Below, one piece after another: positions 50,462 through 59,460 of a DNA stretch of 64,000 nucleotides. Source of the DNA: Geothrix limicola. Lineage in GTDB: Bacteria > Acidobacteriota > Holophagae > Holophagales > Holophagaceae. The notes beneath the pieces were generated by a model. It saw only the letters and a list, made by a program, of their open reading frames with translations. It made no database searches and was not told the origin of the DNA. The position numbers and the translations under genes are program-made. Numbering within the stretch: the stretch's first letter is position 1; each line of letters starts with the position of its first letter. Location: contig NZ_BSDE01000006.1 of NCBI RefSeq assembly GCF_030268085.1, positions 124,491 to 188,490 on the forward strand. The letters are read 5' to 3'.

Positions 50462-51766
50462 GTGACCGAGAAGCGCCCCTGGTACCGCTCAAGTACCTTC
50501 TGGATCTTCCTCGGCCTCGCCCTGGGCGTGCTGCTGGGCGGCTTCCTCCCCCAGGATCAGTATCCCTGGGCCTACGACGGCTTCCGCTTCCTCTCCAAGG
50601 CCTTCATCAGCCTCATCAAGGGCCTGATCGTGCCCCTGCTGCTGTCCACCATCATCGTGGGCATCGCGCAGACCGGCGACATCCGCGCCGTGGGGCGCAT
50701 GGGCGCCAAGGCCCTGCTTTACTTCGAGATCGTCACCACGTTGGCCCTCTTCATCGGCCTAGCCGTGGGCAACTGGCTGAAGCCTGGGGCGAATCTGCCC
50801 ATGGACCTGGGGGCCCACACGGCGGTGGCGGCCGTGAAAGCGAAGACCGGATGGGAGATCGCCCTCCACATGTTCCCCTCCAACCTGATCCAGCACGCGG
50901 CCGAGGGGGACATCCTGCCCGTCGTGATCTTCGCGGCCCTCTTCGGTATCGCCCTCACCAAGGTGGGCGAACGCGGCAAACCCGTGTTGGCATTCTTCGA
51001 CGGCGTCGCCCAGACGATGTTCAAGTACACCGACCTGGTCATGAAGCTCACGCCCCTGGGGGTATTCGGCGCCATGGCCTACAACGTCAGTCACATGGCC
51101 GCCGGGCACGTGGTGAACGGCACGCTGATCAAGGGCTGGACCGCCGTGTTCCACCTGCTCAAGCAGTACAGCCTGCTGGTGGGCAGCCTCTACCTTGCCC
51201 TCTGCCTGCTCTTCCTCCTCGTCTTCGTGCCCGTGGCCTGGCTGGCGGGCATCCGCATCCTGGGCTTCGTGAAGGCCATCAAGGATCCGGCCCTGACGGC
51301 CTTCAGCACCGCCAGCAGCGAGGCCGCCCTCCCCAAGCTGCTGGAAGAGGTGGTGCGCTTCGGCGTGCCGCGCCGCGTGGCCAGCTTCGTCATCCCCACG
51401 GGCTACAGCTTCAACCTGGATGGATCGACCCTCTACCTCGTGCTGGCCAGCCTCACCATCGCGCAGGCGGCGGGCATTCATATGAGCCTGAGCCAGCAGC
51501 TGCTGATGGTCTTCACCTTCATGCTCACCAGCAAAGGCGTGGCAGGCGTGCCTCGCGCCACGCTGGTGATCATCGCCGCCACCTGCGGCAGCTTCGGCCT
51601 GCCGGGGGAGGCGGGCATTGCCATGCTGCTGGCGGTGGACGAGATCATGGACATGGCCCGCACGACGGTGAACGTCATCGGCAACGGCCTGGCCAGCGTG
51701 GTCATCGCCAAGTGGGAGGGCGTGTACGGTACCGAGACCGAGCCCCTGCCGGACCAAGGGAACTGA
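50462..51766 (+). CDS. Dicarboxylate/amino acid:cation symporter (DAACS/GltP family)
   Basis: A 434-residue membrane transporter of the glutamate/C4-dicarboxylate family. Family motifs are present: STASSEAALPKL (the SSxxTLP hairpin), SFNLDGSTLY (NMDGT region), and DEIMDMARTTVNVIGN, which holds the Asp and Arg that bind the substrate carboxylates. The start is a GTG after TGAGG. Substrate could be aspartate, glutamate, fumarate, malate or succinate; the Arg in MARTT favours acidic substrates. Confidence 0.88.
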   Translation: MTEKRPWYRSSTFWIFLGLALGVLLGGFLPQDQYPWAYDGFRFLSKAFISLIKGLIVPLLLSTIIVGIAQTGDIRAVGRMGAKALLYFEIVTTLALFIGLAVGNWLKPGANLPMDLGAHTAVAAVKAKTGWEIALHMFPSNLIQHAAEGDILPVVIFAALFGIALTKVGERGKPVLAFFDGVAQTMFKYTDLVMKLTPLGVFGAMAYNVSHMAAGHVVNGTLIKGWTAVFHLLKQYSLLVGSLYLALCLLFLLVFVPVAWLAGIRILGFVKAIKDPALTAFSTASSEAALPKLLEEVVRFGVPRRVASFVIPTGYSFNLDGSTLYLVLASLTIAQAAGIHMSLSQQLLMVFTFMLTSKGVAGVPRATLVIIAATCGSFGLPGEAGIAMLLAVDEIMDMARTTVNVIGNGLASVVIAKWEGVYGTETEPLPDQGN

Positions 51767-51826
51767 CCCCCAGGTTCAACTTCGGGTGGGACCTGACCGA
51801 AACGAAGGTTGCGTCCCGGAGTCACC

Positions 51827-52282
51827 ATGCGATCCCCACTCGCGTCCCTCTACTTCCTTCCCGCCCTCTGCCTCACTTTGGCCGCCCAGGATGTTTCCCC
51901 GGTGGAGGTGGAAGCCCTCGTGAAGGAGGCCATCGCCTTCGCCAAAACCAATGGCAAGGAGGCCGCCTTCAAGGAGATCACCCGCGCGGGTGGTCGCTTC
52001 CATAAGTACGGCGGCGAACTCTATGTCTTCGTCTACGACATGGACGGCAAGGTACTGGCCCATGGTCAGGGCGCCTCCAAGGTGGGCGTCAACCAGTTCA
52101 AGGCCAAGGATCCGGACGGTGTGGAGTTCGTGCAGGAGCGCATCCGTCTCGCCAAATCCAAAGGAAAGGGATGGCACGACTACAAATACCTGAACCCGAA
52201 GGACGGCAAGAAGGAACCCAAGACCAGCTACATCGAGGTCTGGGACAACCTCATCTTCGGCGCGGGCATTTATAAGAAGTAA
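51827..52282 (+). CDS. Secreted single-Cache-domain protein
   Basis: A 151-residue protein with signal peptide (cleavage near TLAAQD) and one Cache_2-type domain. The domain opens with a helix (PVEVEALVKEAIAFAKTNGKEAAFKEI), then ELYVFVYDMDGKVLAHG, VGVNQFKAKDPDG and KKEPKTSYIEVWDNLIFGAGIY. Free-standing Cache proteins of this size occur in many Gram-negative bacteria as periplasmic small-ligand sensors; the ligand here is unknown. The ATG follows GGAG. It sits between the symporter and serA. Confidence 0.8.
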   Translation: MRSPLASLYFLPALCLTLAAQDVSPVEVEALVKEAIAFAKTNGKEAAFKEITRAGGRFHKYGGELYVFVYDMDGKVLAHGQGASKVGVNQFKAKDPDGVEFVQERIRLAKSKGKGWHDYKYLNPKDGKKEPKTSYIEVWDNLIFGAGIYKK

Positions 52283-52375
52283 GAACCACCGCTCTGCCTT
52301 GTTCTGCCGGGATTCCGACGGTATGGTGAAGGGATTCCCTTCATCTCCTGTAGGCACACCCGAAGGCGGAGTCCC

Positions 52376-53971
52376 ATGAAGATCATCGTGACCGACGAGG
52401 TGACCGGCGAAGGTCTAGCCCTCCTTCAGGCGGATCCCCGCATTCATCTCGACGTGCGCCTGGGCCTCTCCCGCGAGGCCCTTCACACCTGCATCGGCGA
52501 GTACGACGCCATCATCACCCGAAGTGGCACCACGGTGGACAAGGCCCTGCTGGATGCCGCCACCAATCTGAAGATCGTGGCCCGGGCCGGCGTGGGCATC
52601 GACAACGTGGATGTGGATTACGCCAGCTCAAAGGGCGTCATCGTCGTGAACGCACCCTTCGGCAACACCAACAGCGCCGCCGAGCACACCCTGGCCCTCC
52701 TGCTCTCGGCCTGCCGCCACATCCCTGCCGCCAATCAGAGCCTGAAGTCCGGCGAGTGGAAGCGCGCCAAGTTCACGGGCGTCGAACTGAAGGGCAAGAC
52801 CGCCGGCGTCATCGGCCTGGGCAAGGTGGGCGGCCGCGTGGCCACGCGCCTCAAGGCCTTCGAATGCGAGGTGCTGGGCTGCGACCCCTACATCGGCGCC
52901 AAGCGCGGCCAGGATCTGGGCGTGCGCCTGGTGGATCTGGCCGAACTCTGCCGCAGTTGCGACATCATCACGGTCCACACACCGCTGAATGAAGAAACCC
53001 GCGGCATGATCGGCGCCGACCAGGTGGCGCTCATGAAGGAGGGCGTCATCCTCCTCAACGTGGCTCGGGGCGGCATCCTGGACGAGCCCGTGCTGCTGGC
53101 GGCCCTGCAGTCCGGCAAGGTGGCCCTGGCGGCCGTAGATGTGTGGTCCGAGGAACCCCCGGTGACCGAGACGCTCAAGCAGCTCATCGCCCAGGAACGC
53201 CTGGTGGTCACGCCCCACCTGGGCGCCAACACCCAGGAGGCCCAGGTGAACGTGGCCGTCGACGTGTCCAGGGAGATCCTCGCCTACCTGGACCGCGCGC
53301 CCCTGGAGAACGCCGTGAACCTGCCGCGCTTCGACCCGGCCGTGATGGATCAGATGCGCCCTTACTTCAAGCTCATGGCCGTGCTCAGCGAATTCGGCCT
53401 CCAGCTCATGAAGGGCAACCTGGACCGCGTGACCTTCGGATTCAGTGGCGCCATCGCCCATCACGACTGCTCGCCCCTCACGGTGAGCGGCTTGGCGGCC
53501 CTGTTGGACCGGGCCACGGACCAGCCCGTGAACATGGTGAACGCGGGCCTGGTGGCCGAGCGCATGGGCCTGGTGGTGGAGGAACGCAGGTCCACCCAGG
53601 GCGGCGCCTTCTCGAACCTGGTCACCCTCACACTGGAGGGGCCCGGCGGCGCCCGCGTGATCTCCGGCACCCTCTTCGAAGGCTCGCCCCGCATCGTGGG
53701 CCTGCGGGACTACGCCATGGACTTCCTCCCCGAGCCCCACATGCTGCTGCTGAGCTACCTGGACCGCCCCGGCATGATCGGGAAGATCGGCACCCTCCTC
53801 GGCCAGCACGACATCAACATCGCCTTCATGAACCTGGGGCGGCGAGAGATGAAGGGCGAGGCCATGGTCATCCTGTCCGTGGATTCCCCCGTGCCCCCCG
53901 CCGTGGTGGCCGACCTTCAAAAGGCCACCGACGCCACCTTCGCCCAGGCCCTGCACCTGCCTTCGGCCTGA
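52376..53971 (+). CDS. serA: D-3-phosphoglycerate dehydrogenase (long form, with ACT domain)
   Basis: A 531-residue enzyme for the first step of serine synthesis. NAD-binding GLGKVGGRVA lies near 144. The catalytic Arg is in ARGGILDE near 234, the Glu in EEPPVTE near 261, and the His in TPHLGANTQEAQ near 282. The C-terminal part has the allosteric-substrate-binding domain, then an ACT domain (LLLSYLDRPGMIGKIGTLLGQHDINIAFM) that usually binds serine for feedback control. Length matches the type I enzymes of Mycobacterium and Bacillus. GGAG precedes the ATG. Confidence 0.92.
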   Translation: MKIIVTDEVTGEGLALLQADPRIHLDVRLGLSREALHTCIGEYDAIITRSGTTVDKALLDAATNLKIVARAGVGIDNVDVDYASSKGVIVVNAPFGNTNSAAEHTLALLLSACRHIPAANQSLKSGEWKRAKFTGVELKGKTAGVIGLGKVGGRVATRLKAFECEVLGCDPYIGAKRGQDLGVRLVDLAELCRSCDIITVHTPLNEETRGMIGADQVALMKEGVILLNVARGGILDEPVLLAALQSGKVALAAVDVWSEEPPVTETLKQLIAQERLVVTPHLGANTQEAQVNVAVDVSREILAYLDRAPLENAVNLPRFDPAVMDQMRPYFKLMAVLSEFGLQLMKGNLDRVTFGFSGAIAHHDCSPLTVSGLAALLDRATDQPVNMVNAGLVAERMGLVVEERRSTQGGAFSNLVTLTLEGPGGARVISGTLFEGSPRIVGLRDYAMDFLPEPHMLLLSYLDRPGMIGKIGTLLGQHDINIAFMNLGRREMKGEAMVILSVDSPVPPAVVADLQKATDATFAQALHLPSA

Positions 53972-53977
53972 TGCCAT

Positions 53978-54063
53978 CCGGGGGGGACCGCCTGCTCGCT
54001 GACGCTCGCGAAGTCCCCCCCGGAGCCCCCCACCGCGCGGCCGGGCAAAGCCCGGCCGCGCGG
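53978..54063 (+). terminator. Two tandem GC-rich hairpins after serA
   Basis: CCGGGGGGGAC (53978-53988) pairs perfectly with GTCCCCCCCGG (54013-54023) around a 24-base loop. CCGCGCGGCCGGGC and GCCCGGCCGCGCGG (54033-54063) then form a perfect 14-base-pair stem with an AAA loop. There is no T tract, so termination may be structural or Rho-assisted. Confidence 0.55.
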
Positions 54064-54092
54064 TCTGCCATTATGGAGACCTGGAGGCTTCC

Positions 54093-54743
54093 TTGAAACT
54101 AATCGCCTGGGACTTCGACGGCACGTTGGTGGACAGCCGTCCCCTCATCGAGGCGGGCATGGCCCACGCCCTGGACGCCCTGGGACAGCCCAGATCCGTC
54201 ATGGTCGAATGGCTGAAGTGCGTCGGCCTGCCTGTGGAAGCCGGCATCCGCCACACCTTCGGCCCCCTGGGCCTGGACTTCGACACGGTCCTAAAGGCCT
54301 ACCGCAGCTTCGGCCACGCCGAGCATGAGCACCTGATGCAGCCCTTCGAGGGCATTCCCGACCTGCTGAAGGAATTGAACCGGCGCGGCCAGCGCATGGC
54401 CGTCGTCACCTCCAAGCGTCGGGTGCCCCTCCTGCGCCAGATGGCCCAGTGGGACTGGGAACCTCTCTTCGATCCCATCATCACCCCCGACGAGGTCACC
54501 CACGGCAAGCCCCACCCCGAGTCCCTGGAACAGCTGCAGTCCCTGACCGGTCTCGCCCCAGAGGACATCGTCATGGTGGGCGACACCCCCTTCGACCTGG
54601 ACATGGCCCGGTCCGCCGGGGTGCCCAGCCTGGCCGTGGGCCACGGGTTCTACGATCAGGAGGCCCTGGCGGCCTGCGGACCCCGGGCCTACGCGCCGGA
54701 CACGGCCGCGCTGCGGGACATCCTGCTTGCCTGGAGTGCATGA
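54093..54743 (+). CDS. HAD-family phosphatase (phosphoglycolate phosphatase-like)
   Basis: A 216-residue HAD hydrolase of the Gph/PpaX branch. Motif I WDFDGTLVDS has the nucleophile Asp7 and Asp9. VVTSKRR near 108 is motif II with the following basic residue, HGKPHPE near 138 carries motif III Lys, and VGDTPFDLDMA near 162 is motif IV. A helical cap lies between motifs I and II. The start is a TTG five bases after GGAGG, with no in-frame ATG before motif I. The stop overlaps the ATG of moaC. Substrate is not certain. Confidence 0.83.
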   Translation: MKLIAWDFDGTLVDSRPLIEAGMAHALDALGQPRSVMVEWLKCVGLPVEAGIRHTFGPLGLDFDTVLKAYRSFGHAEHEHLMQPFEGIPDLLKELNRRGQRMAVVTSKRRVPLLRQMAQWDWEPLFDPIITPDEVTHGKPHPESLEQLQSLTGLAPEDIVMVGDTPFDLDMARSAGVPSLAVGHGFYDQEALAACGPRAYAPDTAALRDILLAWSA

Positions 54744-55243
54744 TGGCCGAACTCACGCACCTCGACCCAGAAGGCCGTCCCGTGATGGTGGACGTCTCCG
54801 CCAAGGCCGTGACCCGCCGCTTGGCCGTGGCCGCGGGCTACCTGGAACTGGACGAGGCGGCCGCCGAGGCCCTCACGCGGGGTGGCGGTCCCAAAGGGGA
54901 TCCCTGGTCCGTCGCCCGCCTGGGAGCCGTGGGCGGCGTGAAGCGGACCTCGGACCTGATCCCCCTGGCCCACCCGCTGGCCGTCGAGGCGGTCGATGTG
55001 ATTCATCACTGGGATCCGACCCAGCGGCGCGCCTGGCTGAGGGTCCAGGTGAGCTGCGAAGGCCGGACCGGCATCGAGATGGAAGCCCTGGCGGGCGTGA
55101 GCGTAGGTCTGCTGGTGCTCTACGACATGCTGAAGGCCGTGAGCCATCACATGAGCCTCGGCCCGGCCCGGCTACTCCGAAAAGAAGGTGGAAAAAGGGG
55201 ACTTATCACCCTGCCCTGGGCCGGATGTCCCTGGGAGCCCTGA
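54743..55243 (+). CDS. moaC: Cyclic pyranopterin monophosphate synthase
   Basis: A 166-residue MoaC, which completes cyclic pyranopterin monophosphate formation in molybdenum-cofactor synthesis after MoaA. KGDPWSVARLGAVGGVKRTSDLIPLAHPL matches the family block KGDxxxxARxAGIxxAKRTxxLIPLCHPL, with Ala for the usual Cys before the conserved His. YDMLKAV near 134 carries the conserved Asp and Lys of the active site. Two tandem ATGs (54740 and 54743) are possible, the second seven bases after GGAG. It overlaps the phosphatase gene. Other moa genes are not in the window. Confidence 0.9.
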   Translation: MAELTHLDPEGRPVMVDVSAKAVTRRLAVAAGYLELDEAAAEALTRGGGPKGDPWSVARLGAVGGVKRTSDLIPLAHPLAVEAVDVIHHWDPTQRRAWLRVQVSCEGRTGIEMEALAGVSVGLLVLYDMLKAVSHHMSLGPARLLRKEGGKRGLITLPWAGCPWEP

Positions 55244-55401
55244 TCCAGGGACCCCTAGTTGGAAAACATTTGCATTTCAAAGCCCGCCCACCCCCGGTAG
55301 GATGGGGATTGGACTTTTCCAAATCATCGAGCACCGGGGTCACGACCCCCTCATGGAGGCCTAGCGAAGCAGGCTTTTCCGTTCCAGCCGGGAGTTCCCC
55401 C
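55244..55401 (+). promoter_or_regulatory. Structured leader upstream of the LysM-M23 gene
   Basis: This 158-base gap contains a hairpin around GATTGGA...TCCAAATC. Just before the next gene comes a terminator-like hairpin, GCCTAGC GAA GCAGGC followed by TTTT (near 55360-55378). It may be the moaC terminator or an attenuator of the endopeptidase gene. I could not match it to a known riboswitch. Confidence 0.3.
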
Positions 55402-56454
55402 ATGCGTCTTGCCGTTCTGACCCTTGTTCTAGCGTCCTTCAGCCTTGGCCTCCAAGCCGTCCCGAAGCGCCCCTCCAAGAAGTCCCATTCCCGGCCCGCC
55501 GCCCACCCCGCTGGCACCGTCCACGTCGTCCGAAAGGGCGAGACCGCTGCTTCCGTGGCCCGGCAGAGCGGCCTGAGCCTGGCCGAGCTGGCCGCCCTGA
55601 ACCCCGGCAAAAGCCTGACGAAGCTGGCCGTCGGCACGCGCCTCACCATTCGGCACGGCGCCGCTGTGGCCCAGGAAGTCACTCACCTCGAAACGGAAAG
55701 TGCGGCGCCCCGCCCCGCCCTCGCGGCCCTGCCCGGCACGCCAGCCGTCGTCCCCACGCCCATGCCCCACCTGGAACAGCTGCTGCCCTACCAGGTGCGC
55801 GGCACGGTTCCCTCGGGTGAAGCCGTGCGACTCCTGAGCCTGGACCCCCACCAGGCCCCCGGCACGCCCGCCCAGCTCCTGGCCCGCATGCAGCAGGTCA
55901 TGCCTCCCGTGACGGAATCGGAGCTCAACGCCCTCCTGCCCACCTTCGCTCCGGCCGACCCCGACCGCCTCGACCTGCTCTGGCCCGTGGAGACGCGAAC
56001 CATCAGCTCCGCCTGGGGCCCCCGCATGCGGACCAAGACCGTCCGTGTGAAGAACCAGCGGAAGAAGCGCGTTCGCTACAAAGGCCGCCACAAGGGCATC
56101 GATCTCAACGCACCCATGGGCACCTCCGTCTTCGCCGCGCTGGACGGCCAGGTGCTCGTCGCCGGAAAGCACAAGGGGTACGGGAACTACGTGGTGGTGG
56201 ATCACGGCAACGGCGTGGTCACGCTCTACGGTCACCACAAGCTGAACCTCGTCCACACCGGCGACATCGTCCGCCGGGGGCAGAAGATCGCCGAGGTCGG
56301 GCGCACGGGCAATGCCACCGGTCCCCACCTCCACTTCGAGCTCAAGATCGACGGCGTGCAGCGCAACCCGCTGCCGGCCCTCAACGATGAAGAAGAGATC
56401 CCGGCCGAACTGGCCGCCCAGAACGCCCTGCTGGGATCCAGCTCGACACGCTAG
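55402..56454 (+). CDS. LysM-M23 murein endopeptidase (NlpD-like, catalytically intact)
   Basis: A 350-residue exported protein with signal peptide (to LGLQA). One LysM domain (about 40-84, HVVRKGETAASVARQSGLSLAEL) binds peptidoglycan. After a Pro-rich linker comes an M23 domain (about 195-325) whose zinc ligands are intact: His230 and Asp234 in HKGIDLNAP, His278 in LYGHH, and HLHFE with His311. A basic insert (RVKNQRKKRVRYKGRH) precedes the first ligand. It should cut peptide cross-links in the periplasm. It contrasts with the degenerate EnvC-like protein at 10474-11622. GGGAG precedes the ATG. Confidence 0.88.
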   Translation: MRLAVLTLVLASFSLGLQAVPKRPSKKSHSRPAAHPAGTVHVVRKGETAASVARQSGLSLAELAALNPGKSLTKLAVGTRLTIRHGAAVAQEVTHLETESAAPRPALAALPGTPAVVPTPMPHLEQLLPYQVRGTVPSGEAVRLLSLDPHQAPGTPAQLLARMQQVMPPVTESELNALLPTFAPADPDRLDLLWPVETRTISSAWGPRMRTKTVRVKNQRKKRVRYKGRHKGIDLNAPMGTSVFAALDGQVLVAGKHKGYGNYVVVDHGNGVVTLYGHHKLNLVHTGDIVRRGQKIAEVGRTGNATGPHLHFELKIDGVQRNPLPALNDEEEIPAELAAQNALLGSSSTR

Positions 56455-56586
56455 AGAACCTGTCCGCTCGGCCAGAACTTCCCCGTCCTCCGCAGCACAG
56501 GAAGAGAGCGCGGCCTCCCGATTCCCCCGCGGGATCGGCCCCGGAGGCCGTGATAGACTAGGTCCTTTCGCCGTTTCGAGGTGGTC

Positions 56587-58518
56587 ATGCCGCTGTACCG
56601 AGCTTTCCTCCAGACCCTGGGGGCCACCCTGCTTCTGGCCCTGGCCCTGGCCTGCCACGGGAAGCGCGGCGGCAACGCGGCCTCGGATCCTTCGGCGATC
56701 ATCACGGGCAGCGTCACTTATTCACGTGTCCCCCTTGCCGTGGACGGCGATGGCAAGCCCACCGGGCTTGTGGATGCCACCGTGGCTTCCAATCTGAAGA
56801 GCCTGCCGGCCCGAGGCGTGGCGGTCCGCGTCTTTCAGAAGGTGGATCAGACCAAGCCCGACGGTACCCTCACCTATGCCTGGATCCTGGCCGGTTCGAC
56901 CTATACCGACACAAGTGGCAATTACTCCCTGTCCGCCACCAAGGGCAGGCCCACCATGATCGAGGTTCTGAGTTCCTTCAACGGTGGCGTAAGCGGCACC
57001 ACGATCAACCTGGTGGCCGAACCGAACGGGGTCAACAGCCCGACCGAGGTTTCCAGCCGGCTCCGCTACGCCCTTCGCAAGGCCGTCGATGGCTCCGCCC
57101 CCACCGATTCCGTGGCTCCGGCTTCGAACCTCTCGGCCGATACCACCGTGAGGTTCACGGTGGGCCTGAACGACACCTGGTGGTTGGTGAATGCCTCCGT
57201 CACCAGTGATAGCCAGCCTTCCCTCTTCGTCGAACAGGCGGTGCTTGAGACCAGCCAGCCGGGCCGCACCACAGGCCAGGGGAGCGGCAGCCGCATCCTC
57301 GGCATCGGGGACACCTTCGCCACCTTCGCGGTGAACCACGGCACGATCCTGGGTGGCACACCGCTGGACCTTCACTACTGGCCCGGTCATTCCGAAACCC
57401 GGGGCTCCTTCATCGAATTCAACCGCCCGCTCTTCCCCCAGGCCTATGACGCGGCCACCGCGAGCTACCACTACTTCGGCTCCATCCGCGGGGATGCCTC
57501 CAATGACGACGCCTGGGACGAAGGGGTGATCCTTCCCCTGCTTGCGAGGGCCGCCCTGTTCAACGGCAATGTCGGCCGCACCTTCGGCATCCAGACCAAT
57601 CCCTTGTTCCCCCCCAGTGCACCCTGGACGGACCTGAGCCCTGACCTGGCGCGCATCGAAGGCCTCGCCGAGGCCATGGCCGCCAACCTGCTCAAGTCCC
57701 CCTACCTGGCGGACACCAACGGCACCTCCGTCGTCTCCGTGCTGGATATCCGAGATACCAGTTCGCTCAGTGCCGACCAGAAGACCCCCTACTCCGCACC
57801 CGCCCTCCGGGCCCTCGCCTGGAGCATCATCCTCAAGGCCAACAGCCTGTCCTCCCCGGGTCTGGCCTCGGACTGGGCCAAGATCAATCCCCTCGCGGCG
57901 GCCCGCTTCTTCCAGGCCCCGACAAGCCTGACCAGTGGCACCACCACCAGCACCACGGCCCATGACCTCGAGCCCCTCAACATCTACACCCAACTTAATC
58001 GGTTGAAGGAAACCCTTGCCTCGGGTGAACCCGTCGACCTCGCCCCCATCTTTACGGATTCCGTGTTGACGACCCTCACGGCTCCCGTCGGGATCACGTG
58101 GCCCCGCCCCGTGACCGGCCCCTATGCCTCCTTTGCCGCGAACTGGGGCATTGACCCCGTCAATCCCTTCCCTTCCGCGCGGCTGAGCATGTCCAAGGCC
58201 ATCCAGGCGGGCGGGACCTACCCCAACCTTTCCCAGGGTGAGATCAGCTACGCCGGATTCAGCTTGACCACCGACAAGCGCTGCGTGCTGAATGCCGTCA
58301 TCACGCCGGCGCTGCCAGCCGGCGCGCAGGTCGAGGTGGACCTGAAGAGCCTCCTGCGCACCTTCAGCTTCACAGGTTCGGGCGGTTCCTCGGAGACCAT
58401 CACCCTCCCCACCGCGACCTCAAGCACGCCCACCTATCACCCCGTGCGCATCCGCCTGAAGAGCCAGACCCTGCAGCCCGACACCACGGTCACCCTCAGC
58501 CTCACGCCCGCACCCTGA
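56587..58518 (+). CDS. Large lipoprotein of unknown function
   Basis: A 643-residue protein with a lipobox LALAC (Cys23). An early segment (about 35-130) reads like a carboxypeptidase-regulatory or CnaB-type beta domain, with ATVASNLKSLPARGVAVRVF and TDTSGNYSLSATKG. The middle (about 150-480) has no motif I recognise, but includes HYFGSIRGDASNDDAWDEGVILP and helical stretches. The C-terminus is beta-rich. The ATG at 56587 is five bases after GAGG; the GTG at 56581 overlaps that site. It is probably on the inner or outer membrane facing the periplasm or surface. It precedes the nucleoside phosphorylase gene by 21 bases. Confidence 0.65.
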   Translation: MPLYRAFLQTLGATLLLALALACHGKRGGNAASDPSAIITGSVTYSRVPLAVDGDGKPTGLVDATVASNLKSLPARGVAVRVFQKVDQTKPDGTLTYAWILAGSTYTDTSGNYSLSATKGRPTMIEVLSSFNGGVSGTTINLVAEPNGVNSPTEVSSRLRYALRKAVDGSAPTDSVAPASNLSADTTVRFTVGLNDTWWLVNASVTSDSQPSLFVEQAVLETSQPGRTTGQGSGSRILGIGDTFATFAVNHGTILGGTPLDLHYWPGHSETRGSFIEFNRPLFPQAYDAATASYHYFGSIRGDASNDDAWDEGVILPLLARAALFNGNVGRTFGIQTNPLFPPSAPWTDLSPDLARIEGLAEAMAANLLKSPYLADTNGTSVVSVLDIRDTSSLSADQKTPYSAPALRALAWSIILKANSLSSPGLASDWAKINPLAAARFFQAPTSLTSGTTTSTTAHDLEPLNIYTQLNRLKETLASGEPVDLAPIFTDSVLTTLTAPVGITWPRPVTGPYASFAANWGIDPVNPFPSARLSMSKAIQAGGTYPNLSQGEISYAGFSLTTDKRCVLNAVITPALPAGAQVEVDLKSLLRTFSFTGSGGSSETITLPTATSSTPTYHPVRIRLKSQTLQPDTTVTLSLTPAP

Positions 58519-58539
58519 ATTCGCGCCCGGGAGCCCGAC

Positions 58540-59355
58540 ATGCCCTTTACTGACGCGCTCCGGACCTTGAAGGCCAAGGCGCCCTTCGTCCCTGACTTGG
58601 CCATCGTCCTCGGTTCGGGTCTCGGCGCCCTGGCCGACAGCCCCGAGGCCAGGGCCGGCCTGAGCATCCCCTTCACCGACCTACCGGGCTTCCCGGCACC
58701 CACCGTCGCGGGACACGGCGGCAAGCTCGTCTTCTGTGAATTCGAAGGCCGCAAGGTGGCCCTGCAGGCGGGCCGCTTCCATTTCTACGAGGGCCATCCG
58801 ATGCCCCTCGTGATTGCGCCCATGCGCCTTTACGGCCGTCTGGGCACCAAGGCCGTGCTGCTCACCAATGCGGCCGGGGCCCTCAATCCAACCTTCGGCG
58901 TGGGCGACCTCATGGCCCTCTCGGATCACATCAACCTCTTCGGCACCAACCCCCTCATCGGACCGAATGTGGAGCCCGGCCCCCGCTTCCCCGACATGAC
59001 GGCGGTCTATGATCCAGCCTTCCGGAATCATCTGCAGGCCTGCGCCACGCAGTTGGGTCAGACGCTTCGCGAAGGCGTGTATCTCGGCCTCACGGGGCCC
59101 TGTTACGAAACGCCCGCCGAGATCCGCGCCTTCCGTCTCATGGGCGCAGATGCGGTTGGCATGAGCACGGTGCCCGAAGCCATTGTCGCCCGCCACGAAG
59201 GCATGCGCGTGGCGGGGATCTCCTGCCTCTGCAACATGGCGGCGGGCATCCTGCCCCAAGCCCTCACCCATCAGGAAGTGCTGGAAGCCGGAGCCGCCGC
59301 AGCCGGCCGTTTCGAAGCCCTCGTGCGCGCTTTCGTGCGGAGCCTGCCCCTGTAG
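58540..59355 (+). CDS. Purine nucleoside phosphorylase (trimeric, PunA/PNP type)
   Basis: A 271-residue phosphorylase that splits purine nucleosides with phosphate. GSGLGALAD near residue 25 binds phosphate. AGRFHFYEGHP near 77, NAAGALNP near 108, and GPCYETPAEIRAFRLMGADAVGMSTVPE near 187 are family blocks. CNMAAGI near 231 carries the Asn that in trimeric enzymes selects 6-oxopurines, so inosine and guanosine are the expected substrates. GGGAG precedes the ATG. It is followed by a strong hairpin. Confidence 0.9.
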   Translation: MPFTDALRTLKAKAPFVPDLAIVLGSGLGALADSPEARAGLSIPFTDLPGFPAPTVAGHGGKLVFCEFEGRKVALQAGRFHFYEGHPMPLVIAPMRLYGRLGTKAVLLTNAAGALNPTFGVGDLMALSDHINLFGTNPLIGPNVEPGPRFPDMTAVYDPAFRNHLQACATQLGQTLREGVYLGLTGPCYETPAEIRAFRLMGADAVGMSTVPEAIVARHEGMRVAGISCLCNMAAGILPQALTHQEVLEAGAAAAGRFEALVRAFVRSLPL

Positions 59356-59385
59356 CACGGCAGGGATGCCGGGTAAGCGCAGCAA

Positions 59386-59414
59386 GCAAAAGCCCGGCTC
59401 AGCCGGGCTTTTGC
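59386..59414. terminator. Strong bidirectional terminator hairpin
   Basis: GCAAAAGCCCGGC, a TCA loop and GCCGGGCTTTTGC form a perfect 13-base-pair stem with A4/T4 flanks. It lies between the convergent nucleoside phosphorylase and acs genes and should act in both directions. Confidence 0.75.
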
Positions 59415-59421
59415 GCGGGGG

Positions 59422-59455
59422 TCCGGGGGTGTTCGCGCAGCGAGGAACCCCCGGA
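59422..59455. terminator. Second hairpin in the punA-acs gap
   Basis: TCCGGGGGT (59422-59430) pairs perfectly with ACCCCCGGA (59447-59455). The stem sequence and Gly/Cys-rich look resemble the first hairpin after serA (53978-54023), so both may be copies of one small dispersed element. Confidence 0.45.
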
Positions 59456-59460
59456 GGACA

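Noticed and set aside
55244-55401. c-di-AMP (ydaO) riboswitch before the LysM-M23 gene
   Set aside because: The context is right, but the conserved GGGGGAACC-type and closing blocks are not visible in this short gap.
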